From: Akebia trifoliata
Lineage: Eukaryota; Streptophyta; Magnoliopsida; Ranunculales; Lardizabalaceae
Length of the DNA: 64,000 nt
NCBI GenBank assembly: GCA_017979445.1
Contig: CM030715.1
Span: 11,214,187 to 11,278,186 of the forward strand
Direction: 5' to 3'
Under the pieces are notes generated by a model. That model was not told where the DNA came from. It searched no databases and saw only the letters and a program-made list of their open reading frames with translations. This document shows positions 1 to 11,714 of the stretch, one piece after another. Position 1 is the first letter of the stretch; each line of letters begins with the position of its first letter. The position numbers and the translations under genes are program-made.

Positions 1-63
1 TTTCTAGCGACTTTGATAGTTTCGTAATTGTTTGCCTCTTATTGGGTTATAACTGCTTTTCTT

Positions 64-264
64 CTACAAGTTTTGAGGCGATGATTGTACTATCCCTATT
101 TCCTCTTGTAGTCCTCCCTGTGGTGGGATATTTACTCCTTGTTCCTTTTGGGATATACCCTTAAAATAGTGGTCGAGTTTTTCTTCTATCCTCTCTAATC
201 TTTTTGTCTGTTGACCTACCATGACCATTTGAGCCTTAAACATCTCCGATTGCTTTTTTTCCAT
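64..264 (-). pseudogene. Degenerate gag N-terminal fragment
   Basis: A 66-residue open stretch begins MEKKQSEMFKAQM and contains a charged helical segment (QQTKRLERIEEKLDHYF) of the coiled-coil type found near the N-terminus of plant Ty3 gag proteins. Upstream on the same strand (to about 440) the frame continues with a TRSQTGG-like stretch interrupted by stops, so the real start probably lay further upstream. It sits where gag is expected, about 300-500 bp after the primer site at 747-760. No zinc knuckle or capsid motif is visible before the window ends. The gag assignment rests on position and composition rather than a recognised domain. Confidence 0.45.
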
Positions 265-746
265 GTGAGCCTAACTTTGGGCTAACTTTGAGACTACTTT
301 TATCAATCATTCTATCTTAGTAAGTTTACTAGACCTAGGTAGGTCCTCCCCACCAGTTTGACTCCTTATCGCGGATTTAGTTGCATCTCTATTTTTGTTG
401 CATCTTTTTTAATCTGCAAGTTCAATAATCTACTATTTATCAGAAGCAAAACACTTCTTAGAGCTACACCAACATCATTCTCATAGAAGCATTAACTACT
501 ATTATAATAAGGAATCTATTAATGAACATCGTTTTCATTACTAACAGAATTAGCCTAGAATCTTATCTTAAGCTTGTTAGATTCTATGGACTTCTAGACA
601 CAGATGAACTCGCAATTCCAATACAGAACTACTAGTGAGCTCGGATATCAGATTCCTAGTGACACTTTATGATTATCTTTAATGTTTGTGGTATCAGCCT
701 ATTCTCCAAAACATAACAGATTTGTATCCCATACGTATTTAATGCT

Positions 747-760
747 ATTCTTTGATACAA
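747..760 (-). other. Primer-binding site, tRNA-Met type (degenerate)
   Basis: On the minus strand the bases after the LTR end read TTGTATCAAAGAAT, matching about 9 of 12 positions of the usual TGGTATCAGAGC complement of initiator tRNA-Met. It lies 2 bp inside the LTR boundary, as expected for a primer site, and fixes this LTR as a 5' LTR. Confidence 0.6.
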
Positions 761-762
761 TC

Positions 763-2346
763 TGTGACGTCTCGTCAAACGCTAACACAACTCCTAATGT
801 CAAATCCTGAGGTATTCAAAATTTTGACTTGGTTCCTTTTGTTTATGTTAGCGTTCCATAGAATTCGAAAATCTTATAAGCCAATTACACAATAAATCCT
901 GTATATAAATATGCAAACACAGAAATAACAGTGGATGACTAAACACATTGAACATGTAAGTAGATCAGAGTGTGGAAGTTTAACATTATACAGGATTAAA
1001 AAAAATACCTTTACTTTAACATTAACCTATCATTGTCCCAAAATCTACATACATCTTGGATAAAACAGACAACACTAACGGGTATAACCCTAGTGCTCAC
1101 CATGTAATAGACTCTGGTCGTCGATCTGACCAATAAGATACTCCTCACTTACCGACTTTGCGCCTGCCTTGATAATAACAAGTTCTGAAGCTAAAAAAAA
1201 TAAGAAGGAAATGGTGAATAATAATGGTTACCTAGTAAGTCCACAACCAATTTCTGTTAATAATTTTTCTTAAATATGATCTAGTAAACATACTAAATAT
1301 TTCAATACATGTAACATTTTACAAAGTAAACTACGATTAACTAATACATATGGCCAGGGTTGAGCAGTTAAACATTTTAAAAGAGTTACACTACATCAAT
1401 CAACAATACTTACTATAGATTTTCAATTTTATATGAATCTGATGGTCAGCTTTGAAATATTAGAAATAATTTTTAGTTTATGAATTAAAATAAAACAATG
1501 GATACATAATACACAATGGTGGAGTAGTGGAATTAGAGAGTTGGGATTCGCGATTGGATCGCTCCCAGTCAGGATATAATTTTTCATAATAAAGTCGTAG
1601 TTTTTGATTTTGTGAGTAATTACTATTTACCATACTTGCGAGACCCTTTAACTAGCTCAGGTTGTCCGTTTGATGTGACCGTAAGAAATGGGTTTATTTG
1701 CGATGTGTCAGAACGTTTGACTACTCTAGATTGTTAGTGATCACTGATTAATCATCTTTATCTATGCTTATTAAGCATGCATGTGATTTTTAGAAATATA
1801 ACCCCATTCATGTACGATCACCTTTACATTACAAGTTCACTGGTAAAGATAAAAAGGAATGACCCGGATTACAGTTGTGATCCCACTTTCATATGCGTCC
1901 CATACCACGTATGAGCTTGGATGTCCCTACTGTACATCCCAAGATAGTACATCATTCTAGATGATATGATGCACTATCCCTTCAGGCATTCCTGAACTCT
2001 TTAACAGCTCACAAAATAGAGCTATATATTATTTTTCTTTAAAAATAAAAGAGAAATTAACATTACAAGGTTGAGAATGGATATCTAGCTTTCTATAATG
2101 CAACTATGGCCACATGGTCTAAATTAAATAACCAACAGAAACATAACTCAGCGCCTTGCGCTAGTAAAAATTTAAATATAAATGCAACCAATATCACTAT
2201 CCCTATACATCCCTTCAACAACCTACATACAATACAACAATGTAAAATGCAGATATCACCCTTCGGATGTGATTCTAGCATTTTATCGTTTCTTCCCTTT
2301 TCCCATTTTTTGGTATTTTCACTTTTCATCTTTTGGGCACAATATC
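763..2346 (-). repeat. LTR T1 (3' part of a long LTR)
   Basis: Minus-strand copy of the T LTR family. Recognisable family blocks include the segment near 790-870 that pairs with the family 3' end, the block near 1515-1720 and the block near 1900-1990. It stops at 2346, where a plus-strand LTR of the same family starts, giving a head-to-head pair. No genes lie in it; short open frames around 2093-2397 occur on both strands of the same stretch and are not supported. Confidence 0.75.
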
Positions 2347-5218
2347 TGTAAAATCAAGAATTTTCAATTCGTATCTCAAGAAAAAATAAATAAATAAATA
2401 GTGAAATTTTAAGAAAATCCTTAAAGTGGGACTTTGGGATAAAACTTTAGGATGTTTCCGATAATTTTTAATGGAATCTAACCTCACCATTGGATTCAAA
2501 ATGATCAAAAAATATACTTTAACCTGTAAGTACGCTCAAATTCGAGTCCAAATATAAAAGCTACAAAATCCTCGATTAACGAGTTAGATCAGGTTAAAAT
2601 AGTGACTTTTTGCTAGAGTAAGAATTATTAAGATTTGATTACACCATTGGATTTGTAACAGAAAATTATTGAACATGAACAATTTATTTGTCATTTTTTA
2701 AGATCAGAAAGTTGAATTATCGTCAAAAATGAAAAACAACGTCAAGTTTAGGGGTCACCTCAGGCCAAAAATGTAAATTTTGGTTAGAGATAGAATTTAT
2801 AGAAATTGACCATACCATTAGATCCAGAATGAAAATTTACATGATATAGAGTATTCATTTGTTAGTTTTGGAGTTTGGATGGTCAAATTATCATCGATCA
2901 AAATAATAGGTGAAATACTGATTTCGTCCCAAATTTTATATAAATAAAATTTTAATATTTTTTTTCTTTTCACTTGGTCTTCTCAAACCCGTCCAACAAC
3001 AACCAATTTTTTAAAAAACAAATTTATTTTTTTCTTCGATCTTCCACCTCAGATTCCTCGCAAATGGCTCGCCGTCGACGACCGACGCAAAGGGAGAAAC
3101 GTCCGCAGTCTCGACATCCACAAAACCTACCCCAATTCCTTTCATTTTCTCATCTTTTTCACCCTGTATCATCAAAAATTAGTCGTACGTATATACAATG
3201 ATTTTAAAACTTCGACCTCGGATTTCATCCATTTCAGGGTCAAACCGTCCTCTACCGTAGAAGGGAGAAAGGACGACGACATCGAGATCTTCGAAACCAC
3301 CGGGCTGATTTCAAAAATCAGTCGTCTCAAAGTGTAAGTTACCTCAATTTTTGCACCATTCTCCTCAATTTTCGCGCACGTCTTTCAATTCATTCGCATA
3401 GAGATTGTAAAGAACTCTCAATTTCTATTAGTAATCGTAGATTGTGAAAATTACATTTATGATTTTATTAAAAATTTATGGTGAATTTTCAAAAATATAG
3501 AATTATTTCATTATTTCAAAATTCACGTCAGAAATTACATGTTTGATATGTTTAAGTGTATTTTTAACAAATTATACGTGGGTAGGGTATTTTAACGGGT
3601 TATTTCCATCAGTTGGGTCTTGTGCACTGCTCGGACCCCATTTTGTTATAAAATTTATATTTTTTTCAATATTATTGATAAAAATAAATTCTATAGTTGG
3701 AAAATATGATTTAATATTCAATGAACTCACATTGAGTTGATGAATATTAGAAAATGGATATTTTATTGAAGAGATCGAAAACTATAAAAATCAAAAAAAG
3801 GGAAAAAGGGTATGAAATAAGAAAATGTAAAAATTACACCCGAGGGGTGATGTCTGCATTTTACATTGTTGTGTGGTGTGTAGGTTGGTGAACGGATATC
3901 CAGGGATAACGTTATTGGTTGCATGTTTATTTAAATTTCTGTTAGCTCAAGGCGTTGTTTACTTTTCCGTTCTATTATTTATTTTAGGCTGGTTGGCCAC
4001 ACTTGCATAGTAAGAAACTGGATATCCATTCTCAATCTTGTATTGTTAATTTCTCTTTTATTTTTAAATAAAAATAATATATATATGTAATTATTTTGTG
4101 AGTTGTTAAAGAGTTTGTGAATGCCTGAAGGGATAGTGCGTCATATCATCCGGAAAGATGTACTATCCTGGGATGTACGATAGGGACCACCAAGCTCATA
4201 TGTAGTATGAGACACGTATGAGAGTGAAGTCACAACTGAAATATGGGATATTCTTCTTTATCTTTACCAGTGAACTTGTAATGTAAAGGTGGTCGTATAC
4301 GAATGGTTTGTATATTTGGGAATCACATGTACGCCTGATAGACATAGACGAAGATGATTAGTCAGTGATCACTAACAATCTATAGTAGTCGAACGTTCTA
4401 ATACATCGAAAAGAGACCCATTGTTTACGGTCACGTCAAACGGCCAGCCTGAGCAGGATAAATGGTCAATCAAACGTGGTAAATGCAGCGACCAACCACA
4501 AAATCTGAAACTAAAAGTCAGTAAAGAATTGTAACATCATGTCCCAACTGGGAGCAATCCAATCGTGAATCCCAACTCTCTAATTTCACTATTCCACCAT
4601 GTGTATTATGTATATGTCGGCTTATTTTAATATATAAAATGAAATGCACGTTTAATGCTTTCATTTGATCAATTAGATTTGTATAAAAAGAAAATGCTAT
4701 AGTGAGTACTGTTGGTTGATGTAATATCAGTTTTAAAATATTTAGTTGCTCATCCCTGACTATATGTACCAGTTAATCGAAGTTTCTTCTGTAAAATTTT
4801 ACAGATTTTAAAATGATTTAGTATGCTTATTCATTCATGTTAGAAGAGATTATTTGTAGAAATTGTGTTCTTCCTTACTGGGTAACCATTGTTACTTTTC
4901 TTTCCTTCTCTATTTTTTTTAGTTTCAGATCCGAAGCTTGGCGAGACAGGTATAGAGCACCAGTGAGAATCATCTGGTGGGTCAAATAGACAGCCAAAAT
5001 TCATCATTTGGTGAGTATTAGGGTTATAGCCCCTAGTGGTGTCGATTGTCCAAAAGTAATAGATTTTGTTATGAGCGTTATGACTTTTGTTAGAGTGAGA
5101 AATATTTGTATAATCCTGTATTCTGGTTATTCTTCTGCACTCTGATCTTTTGTACATTATTAGATGTATATAGGCTTCCGGTAGTATTATATTTTGTATG
5201 TATATATACAGGATTGTA
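2347..5218 (+). repeat. LTR T2, plus strand, lacking its last ~160 bp
   Basis: Starts TGTAAAATCAAGAATTTTC, the degenerate family start (compare TGTAACACCCCGGATTTTC at 5219). It follows the family consensus to the block ending ATATACAGGATTG near 5216, then is replaced by LTR T3. A TATA-like stretch (TTTATATAAATAAAA) lies at about 2936-2951. It resembles T5, T6 and T7 more than T3. The 5 bp before it (ATATC) cannot be matched on the other side because that end is lost. The open frames inside are short and unrelated to known proteins. Confidence 0.75.
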
Positions 5219-5723
5219 TGTAACACCCCGGATTTTCAACTCATATCTCGAGGAAATTAAATGGTAAGATTGGGAGGAAAATGTCGAATGAGAGATTTAG
5301 AGTAAAATACTCGAATATTGCTATGATTAATTTTGAGGAAAATTGACTTCGCCATTAGATTCAAAAGGATCGAAATATATACATTAGCCTGTAAGCAAGT
5401 TTGAATTTGAGTTCGGAGGAAAAAGTTACAAAATCCTCGAATTTCGCCTTAAGTGGGACCCAAAATAGAAAATTTCGTTAGAGGGAGAATCAAGAAAATT
5501 TGACTACACCATTAGAACCACAACAAAAAATTATTTGAAATGGTATATTCGTTTGTCACTTTTCGAGCCCGAATAGTTAAGTTATGATCGAAACTAGAAA
5601 TGGTGGGGAAATTACAAGTATACCCTCAGCCCTTTTATAAAAGAAAACTCACTTTCTTTTATTTCATTTCACTTCTTCATTCTTCTCCAAAGAACTCAAC
5701 TCAGCCATTCTCTAGACCTAGGG

Positions 5724-5735
5724 TTTCAACCCATT
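5724..5735 (+). promoter_or_regulatory. Telobox-like motif in LTR T3
   Basis: CCTAGGGTTT contains the telomere-repeat core TAGGGTTT. In plants this core (telo-box) occurs just downstream of transcription starts of ribosomal and translation genes. Here it follows a TATA-like box by about 90 bp. The reverse-complement LTR T9 has the same AAACCCTAGG at about 47509-47518. A role in LTR transcription is inferred. Confidence 0.4.
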
Positions 5736-6387
5736 CTCACCATGTTCTAGAGCGAACGAGTCCGAGTTGAACCTCGACGAAGAAGGCAAAGTTGTCGGCC
5801 ACGACGAGGGCTACAACTTCACCACCTTTGGTTGTTCATTCTTGTTCATTTTCTCCATCCTCCATCAAAACCAGCCGGGTAGCTCGAGTAAACCTCAACA
5901 CATTCCATCCGAGGGCTTCATCGAGTTAGGAACCAGGTCTATACTTCATTGTAGAAGCGAAGTAACGTCATTATCGGATACCTTGCAAACCCTTGCTCGT
6001 TTCGCATCCAAGTCAGCCCAACCTCGACTCTCGAGCCATCCAACCCTGATTTGTAGTGCTAGCTTGTATCCTTGGCGTCCACAACCAAGTAAGGGACTTC
6101 CAATTCTTATTGGTAGCTTTAGATTTTCGAAATATGCATTTGGGGTTTTGAAACAAAACTTATTGTTTGCATTTAAATCGTAGAAATTAGTGTTTGATTT
6201 CAAATTCATGGTAGAAGTATGTGTTTTGTTTATGCTTTATCGAATTTTGATAACAAAATCATGGGTGGGTCGAAAGGTTCGAAGAATGGAAGAAGAAATC
6301 GAAAAAGGGATCGAAAAATCCAAAAATCATGAGTGAGGTTCAGGCTGTAGGTGGGAAAGGTCGGTGCCACCAGCACCTACCGAAGGC

Positions 6388-6524
6388 ATTCTGTCGGTCC
6401 CACCGACAGAATGTTGCTTCTGCCACCGACGAAATCAAGAAGCCGTCGAAAACTTTGTTCTGTCGGCAGGACTGTCGGTCCCACCGACACCTGTCGATGT
6501 GTATTTTGTCGGTTCCACCGACAA
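6388..6524 (+). repeat. Array of GGT-N3-ACC palindromes in LTR T3
   Basis: Three perfect short hairpins lie in 137 bp: 6388-6412 (11-bp arms around CCC), 6473-6489 (TGTCGGT/ACCGACA around CCC) and 6506-6524 (TTGTCGGT/ACCGACAA around TCC). Further half-sites (CCACCGAC, GTCGGCAG) lie between and around them. The core is GGT-N3-ACC throughout. T9 has a different sequence with the same architecture at the corresponding position. Confidence 0.8.
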
Positions 6525-8669
6525 CATATTGATTCTGCCACCGACAGACACAATTTTGACCAGAACAGTGATCTGACTCTTGGCTTGACCTCCTCACACC
6601 TTATACACTATTTCTCACCATTTATTTCATTAAAAACATTAAAGTAAATGTCCTCTTTAATTTTTACTTTCCCTTTACTTTAAGTTCTTTAATGAAATTA
6701 AGGTTTTACCCCCCATTTAGGAACAATGGGAATAGTTTTAAGATCCAAATCTCAAAGGATCAAAATCCAAATTTTGGTTTTAAGAACAAAACCTAAATTT
6801 CGACGTTTTCGACAAGTTTTCAAAATATAATAATTTTCACATTACTTTGAATTAGATTACAAAAACTATATGGTGTCGAATCTCGTAAGCGAGACTTTCA
6901 TTTCGAAAAACCCATTTTCAATTTCGAGAACTTTGAAAAATTGAGTTTCCGACACTTAGCCAAATTTTTACCAGCTTTCATTATTTTTAACAGCTTTTGC
7001 CCCGTGCATCATCGGGACCTTGTTTGTGAATAAACTTTGAAGGTTTTCAATGGAAAGACCGAAATAATGACCTTGAAAGATTGGAAATGGATGGTTGATT
7101 TGAAAATACGAAAAATGAGAATGTTGAAAGAATGGGAAAGGGATGAAATGGTAAATTGTCAGAATCACACCCGAGGGGTGATGTCTGCCTTTTACATTGT
7201 ATGTTGTGTGTAGGTTGGTGAAAGGATATCCAGGTTATTAATAAAAGGGTTGCATGTTTATTTTCGATTATGTTAGCACGTGCGCTGAGTACTGTTATTT
7301 ATTTTAGGCCGGGTGACCACGGTTGCATGGTAGGAACTGGATATCCGTTCTCAACCCTATTTTGTTAATTTCTCTTTTGTTTTAAATGAAAAATCATATA
7401 TGTACGTAGCTATTTTGTGAGCTGCTAAAGGGTTTGTGAATGCCTGAAGGGATAGTGTGTCACATCATCCGGAGGGGTACACTATCCTGGGATGTACGGT
7501 AGGGACCACCAAACTCATACGTGGTATGGGACGCGTATGAGAGTGGAATCACAACTGGAATCCGGGTCCATTCCTTTCTTATCTTTACCAGTGAACGTGT
7601 ATTGTAAAGGTGGTCGTATACGAGTGGAGTGTCATTTGGGAATCACAGGCACGCCTGATAGGCATAGACGAAGATGATTAGTCAGTGATCACTAACAATC
7701 TAGTAGTAGTCGAACGTTCTAACACATCGAAAAGAGACCCATTGCTTACGGTCACGTCAAACGGCCAGCCTGAGCTGGATAAATGGTCCCGTAAGCGTGG
7801 TAGACATGACCAGCCACAAAATCAGGAACTACAAGGTTATTGAGGAATATCATGTCCCGACTAGGAGCGATCCAGTCGTGAATCCCAACTCTTTAATTTC
7901 AATACTCCACCATTTGTATTATGTATATGTTGTTATATTTCGAATTATAAACTGAGAAGCATGTCTATTATTTTAATGTTGTCAACATTATTTGCAGAAA
8001 ATGGAGAATGTATAATGAGTATGGATGATTAATGTTATGTGTAATTTTTTTTCAACTGTTTAGTTGCTCATCCCTGGCTATATGTACCAGTTGATCGTAT
8101 TTTATCTTGTAAAACCTTGCATGTATTAAAATGTTCAGTATGCTTTATTCAATCATGCTTAGGAAGGGTTATTAGTAGGAATTGGTTGTGGACTTACTGG
8201 GTAACCATTGTTACTCACCCTTTCCTTCCTATTTTTTTTAGTTTCAGTACTTGCAGCTACCGAGGTAGGCGTAGAGTCAGTAATTAAAGAGTATCTGGTC
8301 GATCAGAGTTTATTGCCTGGTGAGCACTAGGGCCACATCCCTTAGTGTTGTTAGTTTCATCCAGGATGTATGCACTTTTTGGATTGAGAGTTTAGGCCTA
8401 TGTTAGAGTGAGAGTGTTTTGGGAAGCCTGTATATTGATAAATCTTCTGCACTCTGATCTACTTACATGTTTGATGTAATTGGTCTTCCATTGTTATTTT
8501 CCTGTATCTACATTTTTATATACAGGTTTTGTTATAAATTTGTTTATCAGGTTTGAGTTCCGTGAAACGCTAACATAAACAGAGGAGACCATGCCGAAAT
8601 TTCGAGGTGCCACCTAGTACCTTGGGATTTGGCCTTGGGATTTGTGTTAGCGTTTGGCGGGGCGCCACA

Positions 8670-9385
8670 CTTATGCATTGACTCGACTAAGGTACGTTGA
8701 TTCATTGTTAATCCTTTATAAAAACTTTGCACCGACTGTGCTTTGTCATTGCCATAGTGTAGGCACTTGACCAATAAATCATTGAATATTTCCCATGTTT
8801 GGGAAAATTCATCATCAGGACGGGCTCTAAAATTTCTAATGGAGTCCTTTATTTTCTGAGTTTTGGCCACGGGATAGAATTTGGCCATAAATTTCTTGGA
8901 TAAAACATCTTAGGTGGATATGGAATTGGGTGTTAGGAAGTTCAACCACTCAACTACATGGTCTTCTAGGGATAATAGGAACAAAATAAGCTTGATACTC
9001 TCCTTATCTAGATTCTGACATATAGTCAAGAATCGATTAAGGTGGGTGTAAGGTTGTTCACGCTCTAAACCGTGGAACTTAGGGAGTATGTTGATGGTGG
9101 CTGCTCTGATTTCAAACTAAAGTGCATTGTTCAATGGTAACACAATGCATGTAGAAGGAGATGCAGAAGCTGGAGCGAAGAGCTCATTGAGAGTTTGCTC
9201 TCGATTGTCCATCATAACTACTGATGGTATCTTACGTATCCTACTAATGGTACGTTTGATCTCAGGATCAAATAATTCTAACACGTTTTTCTGTGATGTC
9301 TACCAAGCATGCAAATCACACAGTCAATCAAACAATGACGAAAATAAAAGACTGGACCTAGATAGATTGTCTAAAGCTACACAGC
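8670..9385 (-). pseudogene. gag: A0 gag (capsid part), broken
   Basis: The minus-strand translation matches the A1 gag N-terminal half. The clearest stretch (8547-8888, the part right of 8670 being gag) begins MAKFYPVAKTQKIKDSIRNF and covers the retrotransposon gag region with DEFSQTWEIFNDLL. In-frame stops appear upstream (for example within the block matching the A1 segment DFRNQN...DEESIKL), so the gene is dead. It ends abruptly after residues VESMHK at the T3 boundary. The zinc-knuckle half and pol are absent. The opposite-strand frame at 9127-9399 is a shadow that is also open in A1. Confidence 0.8.
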
Positions 9386-10489
9386 TTCTAACTGGTTAGA
9401 AATAGCGCAACTAGCCTTTCAACTCGATTCTATGAAGTCAATTTTGATTCATTCGGATCTCCAGATCGGAGGTGTCGCACAATGCATAAGCAAGGGCATT
9501 CTCAAATCACCTTCCTTTCTTGAGTAGACTAAGTCTATCCCCTCAAAGGGTGAGATCTTACTAGATACAAAAGATGACTAAGAAGCACAACTGACACAAC
9601 TTGAAGTAGAATTTCTCCTATTGAGTTCGTGGGCCTTATAGTCAAGTCTAATTGATTTTAATTAATTTGATTGGATGACTAGTGAGTTGATTATCTTAAT
9701 TAGAGCAAGGAATTGGTAATGACTTCCAATCCTTATCTTATCATGCCATCCCTAGGAGAGGGGTGTTCTTTACTACTTAATTAATTATTCCAAGTATGTG
9801 CAAATTGAAAAAAATAACATACAAAGACAAGGTGTAACTCACTATCATAGAGAGGTGTGGGTATTTCGGGATTATTTCCCGTGCTAGACGGGGTGAAGAC
9901 GGTTTGAGTCGACTTAGGCCACCAACTCCAATTTTGGTGTACGAAACTAATGAGCCATGACGGTATTGTCCACCCGTCATCCTTCTTTAGTCTATTAAAA
10001 TTCAAGTCTTCTTGGATAATTAAAAAGAAATTACAAGGAATCCTATACAAGAGTTTTTTAAATAGAAAAATAAACCTTACTAAAGATTAAAAGAAATTGA
10101 AAGAAGAGAAGAAAAAAATGTTCACCTACAAGAAGCAAAACAGAAATGTTAGCAGAAATAATAAACGGACTCAAAAATAGAATCTAACTTACCACAATCT
10201 TGTTGACTTTATAATATTTTATACAAAATTTTGTTCTACCCCAAATCGATATACTATAATAGTTAATCGGAGATTGGAGCAGAAAGTTACAGTCAGTTTA
10301 AGTTCTGTTGTCTAGGGTGAAAAAAAAATGGGAATGATTTTTTTTTTCAATGTTTTTTTCTTCTTTTTTCTCTCTTAAAACTTCAAGAATACTTGAACTT
10401 ATAGAAAGAAACCAAAAGAAAAAATAAAATAAAATAAAAATGAAAGAAATGAATTTTAAACCAAAACTTACCACTACTACCTTTACTTT
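9386..10489 (-). other. A0 5' leader (non-coding)
   Basis: Untranslated leader between primer site and gag. It aligns with the A1 leader 21607-22790. Two small hairpins are kept exactly as in A1: GACGG/CCGTC arms at 9959-9978 and CCCGT/ACGGG arms at 9878-9892. An open minus-strand frame (about 9781-10050) matches one in the A1 leader, but neither has a convincing start. Confidence 0.6.
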
Positions 10490-10507
10490 TCCCCAGCAGC
10501 GGCGTCA
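10490..10507 (-). other. Primer-binding site of A0, tRNA-Asp type
   Basis: The minus strand reads TGACGCCGCTGCTGGGGA, close to the TGGCGCC...GGGGA complement of tRNA-Asp used by Athila elements. It lies 6 bp after the LTR end at 10514. Confidence 0.75.
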
Positions 10508-10513
10508 AAATTC

Positions 10514-11714
10514 TGATAAGACTATCGTTGTTTTTCTCACCGGAGTTAATAATAATCTTACTTTTACCTTGCGGGACAAGTAGGGGATTGAACCCAAGAA
10601 AAAGGAGGAGCAGAGTTAAGCTACGAGGATAAAATTAAAATTAACTAAAAAGAACTAAAACTATTTTTTTCGTTGTATTTTTTAATTTAAAAGAAAATGT
10701 AAAATTGCTAGAAAATGAACTAAAGTAAATGAAATTAAAAGCAAGTAAACTTATGAAATTAAAGTACCATTAGAGATGGATCTACCTAGAACATGTTGAT
10801 GACCAATTCCTAGTCTCTAGCCTTTTTATAACTCAATCGTAAGGGCTTGGTATTAGCTCCTTAGATCGAAAAGTTTTGCAAATGAATCAAATGAGGAAAC
10901 ATAAACAAAGTAAAATTCTTTGAAAACTTCCTACTACCAATTATCTAGTTTAAGCATACTTTATCTTGATCTAATCTAAGCAAAAAGTATCTATACTAAG
11001 AACAAAAGATACAAGAAGTCTTAAAGAGAACTCATAAGTATTTTAAATAAAAGAAAAGCATGAAATTAGAAATAACACAAGAACTTGCTCTAGACTTTTT
11101 CATTTTCCAATGGAGTGGAGCTTAGCCTAATGTCATTGCAAGAGAGAGAAGATAAGAAATGAAAGAACTTTTCTTCATTTCATAGAGAAACTTACAACAT
11201 CTTCTTCTTCTTCTTCTTCTACTTCTTACAAAACTTTTAGCTAAAAGAAAATAACTACAAGATAAAAATACAAAAAATAAGAGAATAGGCTAAGAGCCTT
11301 TGATTAAAGGAGTCTTTGATAAGAGAACCAAGTGGGGACCTTTTCTCTAGAGATTGAGACTCTATTTATAGAGAAAAAGGTGTGTAAAGTAGTCTAAAAG
11401 TAGCTTCCACTTTTCTTTGCACAAAAAGACAGAATTGGAGAATATGAGTTAAGGATTAGGACATTCCAAAGTGGGCCCAAATGCTTTTGCCTTGAGATGT
11501 TGATTCCAAGATATTGATTTTCTGCACAATAAACACACGTAATTAGATTTATCCAGTAAATGAATTTATTTATGTATAATTAAGCCTAATTAACATGCAA
11601 CATGGTGCTCAAGGCTTATCATGATTATTACCTTAATACGGATAAATAGAGATAAAAATCAAGATAAATGTCCAAAAAATGTGCGTATAATTGAGTGTGT
11701 CGAGACACTCATCA
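10514..11714 (-). repeat. 5' LTR of A0 (1,201 bp)
   Basis: Colinear with the A1 LTRs: TGATGAGTGTC start at 11714 and TTATCA end at 10514. It contains the A/G-rich AGAAGAAGAAG tract seen here as CTTCTTCTTC at 11203-11220. Substitutions and indels against A1 are visible throughout, so this is an older copy of the same family. Confidence 0.85.

Larger units (their letters stand above)
1..2346 (-). mobile_element. Left-edge LTR retrotransposon (T1 element): 5' LTR, primer site and gag start
   Basis: Read on the minus strand, this is a truncated LTR (2346 down to 763), then a tRNA-Met-like primer site, then about 300 bp of leader and a gag-like coding start running off the left edge. The LTR belongs to the same family as the copies at 33346-36327 and 58607-61774: its end reads TGTGACGTCTCGTC on the plus strand, matching their TGTGGCGCCCCGCC. 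About 1.3 kb of its 5' side is missing where the plus-strand LTR T2 begins. The lineage is probably Tekay/Del-like (long LTR, TGTAACACC start, Met primer), which is inferred because no pol is visible. Confidence 0.75.
5219..8669 (+). repeat. LTR T3, complete long LTR (3,451 bp)
   Basis: Begins TGTAACACCCCGG and ends GGGGCGCCACA. The 5' third has a TATA-like TTTTATAAAAG at about 5633-5643, a C/T-rich leader and a telobox-type CCTAGGGTTT near 5726. T9 (44792-48007) is its closest relative and shares the telobox. A palindrome array lies at 6388-6524. On the right it abuts A0 gag at 8670 (flank CTTAT); on the left it abuts truncated T2 with a non-matching flank, so it is not a simple solo insertion as it stands. 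Open frames at 5767-6183 and 6329-6647 are attributed to the repeat. Confidence 0.8.
8670..11714 (-). mobile_element. A0: truncated Athila-like element (5' LTR, leader, partial gag)
   Basis: Same family as A1 (20388-30859). Read on the minus strand: 5' LTR 11714-10514, tRNA-Asp primer site, leader of about 1.1 kb, and a gag that stops at 8670 where LTR T3 abuts. No protease or pol follows in the window. If T1-T3 were inserted into gag, the missing 3' part should lie left of position 1. The LTR edge at 11714 reads CTCATCA on the plus strand, the complement of the TGATGAG start in A1. Confidence 0.85.

Noticed and set aside
4840..5226. 128-codon minus-strand frame with N/H-rich text
   Set aside because: The same segment occurs in other T LTR copies, where it is interrupted by stops.
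5767..6183. 138-codon open frame in LTR T3
   Set aside because: It lies in the LTR leader. The opposite strand is also open over part of it, the related LTR T9 does not preserve it, and no motif is recognisable.
6329..6647. Several overlapping open frames on both strands
   Set aside because: They are open because of the palindromic TGTCGGT/ACCGACA repeats. No domain is seen and T9 has different, non-matching frames at the same place.
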